Assembly (NCBI RefSeq): GCF_016908975.1
Contig: NZ_JAFBEX010000011.1
Location: 152,156-216,155, forward strand
DNA from: Neobacillus cucumis
GTDB lineage: Bacteria > Bacillota > Bacilli > Bacillales > Cytobacillaceae
DNA: 64,000 nucleotides
Direction: 5' to 3'
Part shown: piece after piece, positions 57,769 through 64,000 of the stretch
How positions within the stretch are numbered: position 1 is the stretch's first letter
Layout of the letters: every line of letters begins with the position of its first letter
Position numbers and translations under genes: made by a program
The notes under the pieces: generated by a model
Database searches by the model: none
Told to the model about the DNA's origin: nothing
Seen by the model: the letters and a program-made list of their open reading frames with translations, nothing else

Positions 57769-59034
57769 ATGGACTTAACAATTTCAAGTTTAGAAAATAT
57801 GAAGCTGAAGGAACTTTATGAGCTTGCTCGCGAATATAAAGTAACCTATTACAGCAAATTAACGAAAAAAGAATTAATTTTTGCAATTTTAAAATCTCGC
57901 GCTGAGCAACAGGGCTTTTTCTTTATGGAAGGCGTCCTAGAGATTATTCAATCAGAGGGCTTTGGCTTTTTACGGCCAATCAACTATTCGCCAAGCTCTG
58001 AGGATATTTACATTTCCGCATCGCAAATCCGCCGTTTTGACCTCCGCAATGGGGACAAGGTGTCCGGTAAGGTTCGACCTCCAAAAGAAAATGAACGTTA
58101 TTATGGTTTACTTCATGTTGAGGCTGTTAATGGGGAAGACCCGGAATCCGCGAAGGAGCGTGTCTATTTCCCAGCGCTGACTCCTTTATATCCAAATAGA
58201 CAAATGAAGCTGGAAACAACACCGAAGCATTTATCGACGAGGATAATGGATGTGGTTGCACCGGTTGGTTTTGGCCAGCGTGGTTTGATTGTAGCGCCGC
58301 CAAAGGCCGGAAAAACGATGCTGTTAAAGGAAATTGCCAACAGCATTACAACCAACCACCCGGATGTCGAGTTAATTGTACTGTTAATTGATGAACGTCC
58401 GGAAGAGGTAACCGATATCGAGCGCTCTGTTGCAGGCGATGTGGTCAGCTCGACGTTTGATGAAGTGCCTGAGAATCATATTAAAGTGGCTGAGCTTGTA
58501 CTTGACCGGGCAATGCGTTTGGTTGAACATAAGCGCGATGTCGTGATTTTGATGGATAGCATAACGCGTTTGGCGCGTGCCTATAACTTAGTTATTCCGC
58601 CAAGCGGCCGTACACTTTCCGGTGGTATTGACCCGGCTGCGTTCCATCGTCCGAAGCGTTTCTTTGGGGCTGCCCGTAATATTGAAGAGGGCGGCAGCTT
58701 AACGATTCTGGCGACTGCACTTGTCGATACAGGTTCACGGATGGACGATGTCATTTATGAGGAATTCAAAGGAACAGGTAACATGGAGCTGCATCTTGAC
58801 CGCAGTTTGGCTGAGCGCCGTATTTTCCCTGCGCTTGATATTCGCCGCTCGGGTACTCGTAAGGAAGAGCTGCTCATTCCGAAGGATCATTTGGATAAAT
58901 TATGGGCAATTCGCAAATCTATGTCAGATTCACCAGATTTTGCCGAGCGCTTCTTGAAAAAATTACGTCAGACGAAATCCAATGAAGAATTCTTCGCTCA
59001 ATTAAGCGAAGAGCTGAAGACTAGAAGGTCGTAG
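57769..59034 (+). CDS. rho: Transcription termination factor Rho
   Basis: A 421-residue hexameric RNA helicase. The N-terminal OB/RNA-binding region is [16 protein letters not shown]. The Walker A is [15 protein letters not shown], the Walker [17 protein letters not shown], and the R-loop [20 protein letters not shown]. Complete. In B. subtilis a class II fructose-1,6-bisphosphatase gene (glpX) lies between murA2 and rho; here it is missing. Confidence 0.97.
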   Translation: MDLTISSLENMKLKELYELAREYKVTYYSKLTKKELIFAILKSRAEQQGFFFMEGVLEIIQSEGFGFLRPINYSPSSEDIYISASQIRRFDLRNGDKVSGKVRPPKENERYYGLLHVEAVNGEDPESAKERVYFPALTPLYPNRQMKLETTPKHLSTRIMDVVAPVGFGQRGLIVAPPKAGKTMLLKEIANSITTNHPDVELIVLLIDERPEEVTDIERSVAGDVVSSTFDEVPENHIKVAELVLDRAMRLVEHKRDVVILMDSITRLARAYNLVIPPSGRTLSGGIDPAAFHRPKRFFGAARNIEEGGSLTILATALVDTGSRMDDVIYEEFKGTGNMELHLDRSLAERRIFPALDIRRSGTRKEELLIPKDHLDKLWAIRKSMSDSPDFAERFLKKLRQTKSNEEFFAQLSEELKTRRS

Positions 59035-59111
59035 GAATTTGCTATCTGGACAAGCCGTATAGAGGGACGGATTTGAGTACCTTTTTAAAAAAGAAACCAA
59101 CAAATCCCAAC

Positions 59112-59140
59112 TTGCAAAATACGGTTTGCCTTGTTATAAT
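59112..59140 (+). promoter_or_regulatory. Predicted sigma-A promoter of rpmE
   Basis: TTGCAA and TATAAT separated by 17 bases. Confidence 0.8.
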
Positions 59141-59238
59141 GGGTGCAGTGTGTTTGAAGTATTTCATGCTTGTCCCTAAAAGACAGGCATTTATATAACT
59201 CTGTTTCGAATGATTCAGGGCGGAAGGAGATGAAAAGA

Positions 59239-59451
59239 ATGAAAGCAGGAATTCATCCAAATTATAAAATGGTTACGGTGACTTGTGCATGCGGTAATAC
59301 ATTTGAAACTGGTTCAGTTAAGAACGAAATTCGCGTTGAAACTTGTTCAGAATGTCATCCATTCTATACTGGTCGTCAAAAATTCGCTGAAGCTGGCGGA
59401 CGTGTTGACCGTTTCAACAAAAAATACGGCCTTAAATCACAACAACAATAA
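59239..59451 (+). CDS. rpmE: 50S ribosomal protein L31 (zinc-binding form)
   Basis: A 70-residue ribosomal protein with the zinc ligands CACG and CSECH (C+ form). ATG 59239 follows GGAAGGAG by ten bases; ATG 59230 is too close to it. The rest matches the family end-to-end, with a short QQQ tail. Confidence 0.96.
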   Translation: MKAGIHPNYKMVTVTCACGNTFETGSVKNEIRVETCSECHPFYTGRQKFAEAGGRVDRFNKKYGLKSQQQ

Positions 59452-59458
59452 TGACTCA

Positions 59459-59496
59459 AAAACAGGCAAGAGGACCTATGGCTTGCCTGTTTTTTA
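59459..59496 (+). terminator. Strong terminator after rpmE
   Basis: AAAACAGGCAAG-(loop)-CTTGCCTGTTTTTT. Confidence 0.92.
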
Positions 59497-59512
59497 TTGA
59501 AAAAAATTATAT

Positions 59513-59542
59513 TTGACATAGATTCAGCTGTAAAAATACTTA
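59513..59542 (+). promoter_or_regulatory. Predicted promoter of tdk
   Basis: A consensus TTGACA is followed after 18 bases by TACTTA. Confidence 0.55.
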
Positions 59543-59617
59543 AATATAGTTGAGATTTCAGCTTACAATATACAATATAGTTCGTAGAGGGTTCGTTATA
59601 GGAAGGAGACGCCGTTT

Positions 59618-60214
59618 ATGTATTTAATGAAGCAAAGCGGATGGGTTGAGGTTATCTGTGGCAGTATGTTTTCCGGGAAATCAGAGGAATTGATTCGTCG
59701 GGTACGAAGGGCTCAGTTTGCCAAACAAAATATAGCTGTGTTTAAGCCGAAAATTGATAATCGCTATCACGAGCATTCTGTTGTTTCCCATAATGGCACT
59801 TCTTTTCATGCGACGCCAATTTCCCATTCAATTGAGATTTTGCATCATGTAGAGGCGGATGTCGATATCATTGCGATTGATGAGGTTCAGTTTTTTGATG
59901 AGGGAATTGTCCGAGTGGTTCAGCAGCTGGCTGACAGAGGACACCGTGTAGTATGTGCCGGTCTGGATATGGATTTCCGTGGGGAGCCGTTTGGGCAGAT
60001 GCCTGCGCTAATGGCGATTGCGGAGTCGGTAACGAAGCTCCAGGCTGTATGTACGGTATGTGGTTCGCCGTCGAGTCGAACACAGCGGTTGATTAATGGT
60101 CGCCCGGCATCTTATCATGATCCGGTTATTTTAGTGGGCGCAGCTGAAGCCTACGAACCGCGTTGCCGACACCACCACGAAGTACCAAAAACAACACCAG
60201 TCACCACCCGCTAA
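59618..60214 (+). CDS. tdk: Thymidine kinase
   Basis: A 198-residue type II thymidine kinase of pyrimidine salvage. The P-loop is [14 protein letters not shown], the catalytic Glu follows [10 protein letters not shown], and the lasso-domain zinc ligands are CTVCG and CRHHH. GGAAGGAG precedes the ATG by nine bases. The last residues (KTTPVTTR) extend beyond the usual end and read into sequence resembling a family B arm (CAGTCACCAC). Confidence 0.95.
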   Translation: MYLMKQSGWVEVICGSMFSGKSEELIRRVRRAQFAKQNIAVFKPKIDNRYHEHSVVSHNGTSFHATPISHSIEILHHVEADVDIIAIDEVQFFDEGIVRVVQQLADRGHRVVCAGLDMDFRGEPFGQMPALMAIAESVTKLQAVCTVCGSPSSRTQRLINGRPASYHDPVILVGAAEAYEPRCRHHHEVPKTTPVTTR

Positions 60215-60221
60215 AATAAGT

Positions 60222-60282
60222 GGTGCCTGTCACCAAAAAGGTCATTAGCAAAGTGAAAATATAAGTTACGGTGCCTGTCACC
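60222..60282. repeat. Two family B repeats downstream of tdk
   Basis: GGTGCCTGTCACC occurs at 60222-60234 and again at 60270-60282 in the same orientation. Confidence 0.8.
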
Positions 60283-60329
60283 TTTAACACTGTCTGGGAT
60301 TAAGTTCCTGGGCAGTTTTTTGTTTTTGC

Positions 60330-60452
60330 GCGAAATTCTGGTGGGAATCGGCGGAATTCTGGTTCAAACAGGTGGAATTATGATTTTAACGGGTGGATTT
60401 CTGGTCCAAACAAGTGGAATTATGTTCAGAATAGGTGGAATTATTATCATTT
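60330..60452 (+). repeat. Tandem array of five 21-24-bp units after tdk
   Basis: The unit is GGTGGAATTCTGGTTCAAACA with variants (GGAATTATGATTTTAAC, GGATTTCTGGTCCAAAC). A frame of 75 codons crosses it with a repetitive GGILVQTGG peptide, but there is no ribosome site, so it is treated as non-coding. Confidence 0.8.
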
Positions 60453-60579
60453 TAAACTGCCACCCGCGCACACGGGCACCTGCATTAACATCCAACACCC
60501 ATACCCATCTACCCTTGGAAAGATTTCTCTTGCTCAAATTAGCTTAGGCCCGGGCAATATAGTAAGAGGAGGTGTAAGG

Positions 60580-61077
60580 ATGCTGAAAAAGTGGCTGTTA
60601 CTTGAGAGTATCATCGTATTATTGATCATCAGTGGCTGTCAGACCCAAAGCAAACAAGGGTCTAACGACCTCCGCAACGATAATGCCACCCACAACATGT
60701 CCATCCGTGGAAAAGACGGAGATGGACCTGATAGCATAAGCGACCGCGGCAAGAACAAAAAGCATTTGGTCGAAGATGATATTACCAACCAAAACCCGAA
60801 TTTCCTCGATCTTAAGCACACGGGCAGCGGTGGAGAGGCCGGGGCCAACAATCATGGCAACGACATTAACAAAGCCAAACAAGTGATTGCTGGAACAAAC
60901 GAGTTCACTACAGATTCGGTCTGGATTAACGGCGATCGGATGTGGGTAACGGTTTATAAAAAAGGGGCGCAATCCAATTATGATAGAAACGATGCAGAAG
61001 CCCGGCTCCAACGTAAACTCGTTCATGCAATTCCGCGTTATCATATAGAGGTACGTATTAAAGATAACCACAGGTAA
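60580..61077 (+). CDS. Putative lipoprotein, possibly YhcN/YlaJ-like sporulation lipoprotein
   Basis: A 165-residue protein with a lipoprotein signal (KKWLLLESIIVLLIISGCQ, Cys20 as lipidation site). A hydrophilic N/D/G/K-rich middle follows, then a C-terminal domain from about residue 95 (NKAKQVIAGTNEFTTDSVWI...MWVTVYKK...) that resembles the YhcN/YlaJ fold. AGAGGAGGTG precedes the ATG. Function is inferred weakly. Confidence 0.75.
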   Translation: MLKKWLLLESIIVLLIISGCQTQSKQGSNDLRNDNATHNMSIRGKDGDGPDSISDRGKNKKHLVEDDITNQNPNFLDLKHTGSGGEAGANNHGNDINKAKQVIAGTNEFTTDSVWINGDRMWVTVYKKGAQSNYDRNDAEARLQRKLVHAIPRYHIEVRIKDNHR

Positions 61078-61110
61078 CATGCTCTAACTTTTATGGGGCA
61101 TGTTTTTTTT
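61077..61110 (+). terminator. Terminator after the lipoprotein gene
   Basis: ACATGC-(15 nt loop)-GCATGTTTTTTTT overlaps the stop codon. Confidence 0.75.
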
Positions 61111-61152
61111 GCCCAAAAATGCTTTTTAAATTTGTCCTCCCTCAATTTGGTT

Positions 61153-61181
61153 TTGACGGGGGTTTTCACCTATACTATAAT
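61153..61181 (+). promoter_or_regulatory. Sigma-A promoter of prfA-prmC
   Basis: TTGACG and TATAAT with a 17-base spacer. Confidence 0.82.
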
Positions 61182-61218
61182 TAGAATGTTATGGACTAAA
61201 ACTCGAGGTGAATGAACT

Positions 61219-62292
61219 GTGTTTGATCGTCTTCAATCCGTGGAAGATCGCTATGAAAGGTTAAATGAACTTTTAAGCGACCCAGAAATTATTAATGATA
61301 CAAAAAAGCTTCGCGAATATTCAAAAGAGCAAGCTGATATACAAGAAACAGTACAAACTTACCGTCAATATAAAGAGGCTCGTGAGCAGCTTCAAGATGC
61401 AAAGGCCATGCTTGATGAGAAGCTTGATGCTGAAATGCGTGAAATGGTAAAAGAAGAAGTCAGTGAGCTTGAGAGTCAAATCGAAGAGCTTGAAGCGAAA
61501 ATGAAAATTCTTCTTGTGCCAAAAGACCCGAACGATGACAAAAACGTTATTTTTGAAATCCGCGGCGCTGCGGGTGGGGAAGAGGCGGCATTGTTTGCGG
61601 GAACTCTTTATCGGATGTACAGCCGTTATGCAGAGGCACAAGGCTGGAAAACAGAATTGATTGATGCCAGCCCAACAGGTCTTGGTGGCTACAAGGAAAT
61701 TAGTTTTATGATTAATGGTCAAGGTGCATACTCCAAATTAAAGTTTGAGAGCGGTGCCCACCGTGTACAACGTGTACCGGAAACCGAGTCAGGCGGTCGG
61801 ATTCATACATCAACGGCAACGGTGGTATGTTTACCGGAAGCGGAAGAATTTGAATATGAAATTCATGAAAAAGATATCCGTTTTGATACGTTTGCTTCAA
61901 GTGGTGCCGGTGGACAGTCCGTTAACACGACAATGTCAGCAGTTCGTTTGACACATCTTCCAACCGGAATTATGGTATCCATTCAGGATGAAAAATCGCA
62001 GCACAAAAACCGTGATAAAGCGATGAAAGTATTACGTGCGCGTGTATATGATAAGTTCCAGCAGGAAGCGCAGGCAGAGTTCGATCAAACTCGAAAGGCG
62101 GCAGTTGGTACAGGTGACCGTTCGGAGCGGATTCGTACCTACAACTACCCGCAAAATCGTGTGACTGACCACCGTATTGGTTTAACGCTTCAAAAGCTAG
62201 ATCAAATCGTGGAAGGAAAGCTTGATGAAATCATCGATGCTTTGTTTATGGATGACCAAGCGAGAAGATTGGATGCGGCAAATGAAGAATAA
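61219..62292 (+). CDS. prfA: Peptide chain release factor 1
   Basis: A 357-residue RF1 recognising UAA and UAG. The GGQ motif is in [12 protein letters not shown], and the codon-recognition region includes the [12 protein letters not shown] stretch. GTG 61219 follows GAGGTG by eight bases. It overlaps prmC by 11 bases, so factor and methyltransferase are made together. Confidence 0.95.
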   Translation: MFDRLQSVEDRYERLNELLSDPEIINDTKKLREYSKEQADIQETVQTYRQYKEAREQLQDAKAMLDEKLDAEMREMVKEEVSELESQIEELEAKMKILLVPKDPNDDKNVIFEIRGAAGGEEAALFAGTLYRMYSRYAEAQGWKTELIDASPTGLGGYKEISFMINGQGAYSKLKFESGAHRVQRVPETESGGRIHTSTATVVCLPEAEEFEYEIHEKDIRFDTFASSGAGGQSVNTTMSAVRLTHLPTGIMVSIQDEKSQHKNRDKAMKVLRARVYDKFQQEAQAEFDQTRKAAVGTGDRSERIRTYNYPQNRVTDHRIGLTLQKLDQIVEGKLDEIIDALFMDDQARRLDAANEE

Positions 62293-63169
62293 AGTGTTTG
62301 AGGCCCTAAACTGGGCTTCTTCTTTTTTAATGGAGGCGGGGCGTGACCAAAATGCAGGGGAGCTATTGCTCCGTCATTTTACTGGGATGTCGCGTTCGCA
62401 ACTGTTTGCTAACATGCGAGAGGATCTGGATTCGGGCGTATGGGAGTCATTTGAAAAAGCAGTCCGGGCTCATGTTGAGCAAGGGGTACCTGTACAATAC
62501 ATCATGGGCTCTGAGGAATTTTATGGACGGACATTTATCGTCAATGAAGAGGTCCTGATTCCAAGACCGGAAACGGAAGAACTTGTCTATGGAACACTCC
62601 AGCGGATAAAGAAACTCTTTGACAGCGGCCAACAAATCCGGATTGCCGACATCGGCACAGGCAGCGGCGCCATCGCCATCACGCTAAAACTCGAAGCAGA
62701 AGTGAGATCGATGGTGACAGGCACCATTGTGACCGCTACGGATATTGCGGAGGGGTCGCTGGCGGTGGCGCGGGAGAATGCGACTCGGCTTGGGGCTGAT
62801 GTTAGGTTTGTTAAAGGGGATCTGCTCCTGCCGTTTATAGCGTATGGAGAAAAACTGGATGTGGTGGTATCAAATCCGCCTTATATTCCGAACAGAGACA
62901 TGGAAACCATGTCTGAGGTGGTAACCGAGCATGAGCCGCACCGTGCCCTTTTTGCCGGTGAAGATGGTTTGGATTTCTATCGCCGATTTATGGAGGAACT
63001 GCCGCAGGTCCTTGCACCAACGGCTCTTGTCTGTTTCGAAATCGGCATGGGGCAAGGGAAAGCCGTAGCAGAACTCCTCTGCCAGACCTTCCCGCAGGCT
63101 AATGTCGAAATTGTTCATGATATCAATGGCAGGGATCGGATGGTTTTTGCCGAAATAAAAGAGTGTTAA
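62282..63169 (+). CDS. prmC: Release factor glutamine methyltransferase PrmC, with an in-frame repeat insertion
   Basis: A 295-residue SAM-dependent enzyme methylating the GGQ Gln of release factors. The SAM motif is [15 protein letters not shown] and the substrate motif [10 protein letters not shown]. Between the SAM helix and the following strand (TATDIAEGS), the protein reads [14 protein letters not shown], several residues longer than I expect for the family. The DNA at 62713-62725 is a family B repeat. ATG 62282 is chosen inside the prfA end. The frame is intact, so the protein is likely functional. Confidence 0.92.
   Translation: MKNKVFEALNWASSFLMEAGRDQNAGELLLRHFTGMSRSQLFANMREDLDSGVWESFEKAVRAHVEQGVPVQYIMGSEEFYGRTFIVNEEVLIPRPETEELVYGTLQRIKKLFDSGQQIRIADIGTGSGAIAITLKLEAEVRSMVTGTIVTATDIAEGSLAVARENATRLGADVRFVKGDLLLPFIAYGEKLDVVVSNPPYIPNRDMETMSEVVTEHEPHRALFAGEDGLDFYRRFMEELPQVLAPTALVCFEIGMGQGKAVAELLCQTFPQANVEIVHDINGRDRMVFAEIKEC
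62713..62725. repeat. Family B repeat within prmC
   Basis: ATGGTGACAGGCACCATT encodes M-V-T-G-T-I in frame. Confidence 0.8.
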
Positions 63170-63195
63170 ATCAACGTTGATTTAACACTCTTTTT
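63157..63195 (+). terminator. Terminator after prmC
   Basis: AAGAGTGTTAAATCA-acg-TTGATTTAACACTCTTTTT, 15-bp perfect stem overlapping the stop codon. Confidence 0.93.
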
Positions 63196-63230
63196 ATTCC
63201 TTGCCTATGATAAACAAAACACTCTATTGA

Positions 63231-63302
63231 TTGGAGCGGAAGGCGTTCGACTCCTGCGGGAGTGAGGGGCAGGGGAGACCCCACAGGCGCTTTTGCGAGG
63301 CC
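63231..63302 (+). repeat. Truncated dispersed repeat (third family) next to the IS
   Basis: GGAGCGGAAGGCGTTCGACTCCTGCGGGAG...GAGACCCCACAGGCGC resembles a repeat common in Bacillus genomes whose second half normally continues to a GGAGCGG-complementary end. Here it stops at GCGAGG, where the transposon begins. Confidence 0.55.
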
Positions 63303-63322
63303 ACTGAAAAAGTCCACATTTT

Positions 63323-63367
63323 AAGCAGTTGAAAGGTAGATTTTATCGACCTTTCAACTGCTTTTTT
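63323..63367 (+). terminator. Hairpin upstream of the transposase gene
   Basis: AAGCAGTTGAAAGGT-(11 nt)-ACCTTTCAACTGCTTTTTTG blocks outside transcription into the element. Confidence 0.8.
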
Positions 63368-63407
63368 GTTTTATAATAAAATTATTAAATTTTACGGTGG
63401 TATTCAG

Positions 63408-64000
63408 ATGATTTCCGATCAAGAATCTTTTACTCTTAGTCCATATATAGCAATTTACGATCTTGTTGTCCCACAAGAAAATATGCTTCGACAAATTAAA
63501 GAATTAGTGGATTTTTCGTTCATTCTTGAAGAATTAAAAACGAAATATTGCCTAGATAACGGGAGGAATGCAGTGCCACCAATTCGAATGTTCAAATATC
63601 TATTACTGAAGTCGATTTATGATTTGTCAGATGTAGATATCGTACAGCGTTCCAGATATGATATGTCGTTTAAGTATTTCCTCGACATGGCACCAGAAGA
63701 CCCGGTAATAGATCCTAGTTTGTTAACAAAATTTCGTAAGCACCGTCTTAAAGATGTGGGCTTATTAGAATTACTTATTGGGAAAACCGTTGAAATTGCA
63801 CTTGAAAAGGAAATTATAAAAAGTAAAACAATAATTGTGGACTCCACACATACGCAGTCACGTTATAACCAAAAGTCGCCAAAGGAATTTTTGCAAGAGA
63901 AGTCCAAAAATCTTAGAAAAGCAGTCTATCAAATCGATGAATCAATGAAGGAGAAATTTCCACCAAAATCAACTTCTGACGAAGTTGAAGATGAATTGAA
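63408..64000 (+). CDS. IS1182-family transposase, N-terminal part
   Basis: Open for 197 codons from ATG 63408 to the window end. The N-terminal helix-turn-helix (DUF772-like) region includes PPIRMFKYLLLKSIYDLSD and LLTKFRKHRLKD. The first catalytic Asp of the DDE domain is in TIIVDSTHTQSRYN. It is not visibly damaged. The remainder of the DDE domain lies outside the window. Confidence 0.85.
   Translation, partial: MISDQESFTLSPYIAIYDLVVPQENMLRQIKELVDFSFILEELKTKYCLDNGRNAVPPIRMFKYLLLKSIYDLSDVDIVQRSRYDMSFKYFLDMAPEDPVIDPSLLTKFRKHRLKDVGLLELLIGKTVEIALEKEIIKSKTIIVDSTHTQSRYNQKSPKEFLQEKSKNLRKAVYQIDESMKEKFPPKSTSDEVEDEL

Larger units (their letters stand above)
63303..64000 (+). mobile_element. IS1182-family insertion sequence, left part (cut by window end)
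   Basis: Begins near ACTGAAAAAGTCC and contains a protective hairpin and a transposase gene running off the window. The exact terminal inverted repeat cannot be fixed without the right end. Confidence 0.7.

Noticed and set aside
60320..60547. 75-codon frame with GGILVQTGG repeats
   Set aside because: No ribosome site, and the peptide follows the DNA tandem array; a similar array type elsewhere is clearly non-coding.

Overview
The window is a chromosomal segment from an endospore-forming member of the Bacillaceae. It carries an H-type and a gamma-type small acid-soluble spore protein, gerQ, rsfA, a prespore-type pbpG and spo0F. It also encodes bacillithiol enzymes (bshB2/yojF) and coproheme decarboxylase hemQ. 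From about 18.3 kb onward the gene order follows the B. subtilis ywd-ywk region (ywdI, ywdK, gerQ, hemQ, pta, lipL, rsfA, ywfO, ywgA, ywhB, ywhC, ywhD, pbpG, speE, speB, ywiB, argS, uvsE, clsB, fadF, acdA, rpoE, pyrG, ywjG, spo0F, fbaA, tal, murA2, rho, rpmE, tdk, prfA, prmC). The species cannot be fixed from the window; a Neobacillus/Bacillus-type genome is a reasonable guess.

Region by region. 0-5.6 kb holds a truncated tandem P-loop ATPase, a gamma-SASP not previously listed as an open frame, an AlkD-type DNA glycosylase, a HAD phosphatase, yojF-bshB2 and pdxK. 6.0-18.1 kb is a 12-kb accessory block for respiratory formate oxidation: fdhD, fdnG, fdnH, fdnI, fdhE and molybdenum-cofactor genes mobA, moeA, a moeA-periplasmic-binding-domain fusion, moaE, moaD and moeB. 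fdnG is a selenoprotein gene, with an in-frame TGA followed by a hairpin that matches the classical bacterial SECIS element in loop, bulged U and spacing. The single-domain moeA carries one in-frame TAA. A perfect parS site (Spo0J/ParB binding) follows the block. 18.3-38 kb is conserved housekeeping and sporulation sequence, including pta with a CcpA site and the speE/speB pair, which are separated by ten tandem 51-bp repeats. 38-49.5 kb is an acyl-CoA catabolic cluster: fadF behind a FadR-like operator, then thiolase, 3-hydroxyacyl-CoA dehydrogenase, two acyl-CoA dehydrogenases, a TetR regulator and the fused isobutyryl-CoA mutase icmF. 49.7-63.2 kb runs from rpoE and pyrG (with a GGGC-start attenuator leader) through spo0F, fbaA, tal, murA2, rho, rpmE and tdk to prfA-prmC. 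The right edge is an IS1182-type transposase cut by the window end.

The most unusual property is the density of intergenic repeats, of three kinds. Family A is a modular palindrome of about 140 bp (about ten copies), with conserved outer arms and exchangeable inner hairpins, often starting immediately after a stop codon. Family B is a short palindromic motif GGTGCCTGTCACC (about eleven copies), which supplies the murA2 stop codon, forms a terminator after ywgA, and lies in frame inside prmC. The third kind is locus-specific tandem arrays (units of about 21-28 or 46-52 bp, unrelated in sequence between loci) directly downstream of genes in at least eight places. No tRNA, rRNA or CRISPR array was seen.
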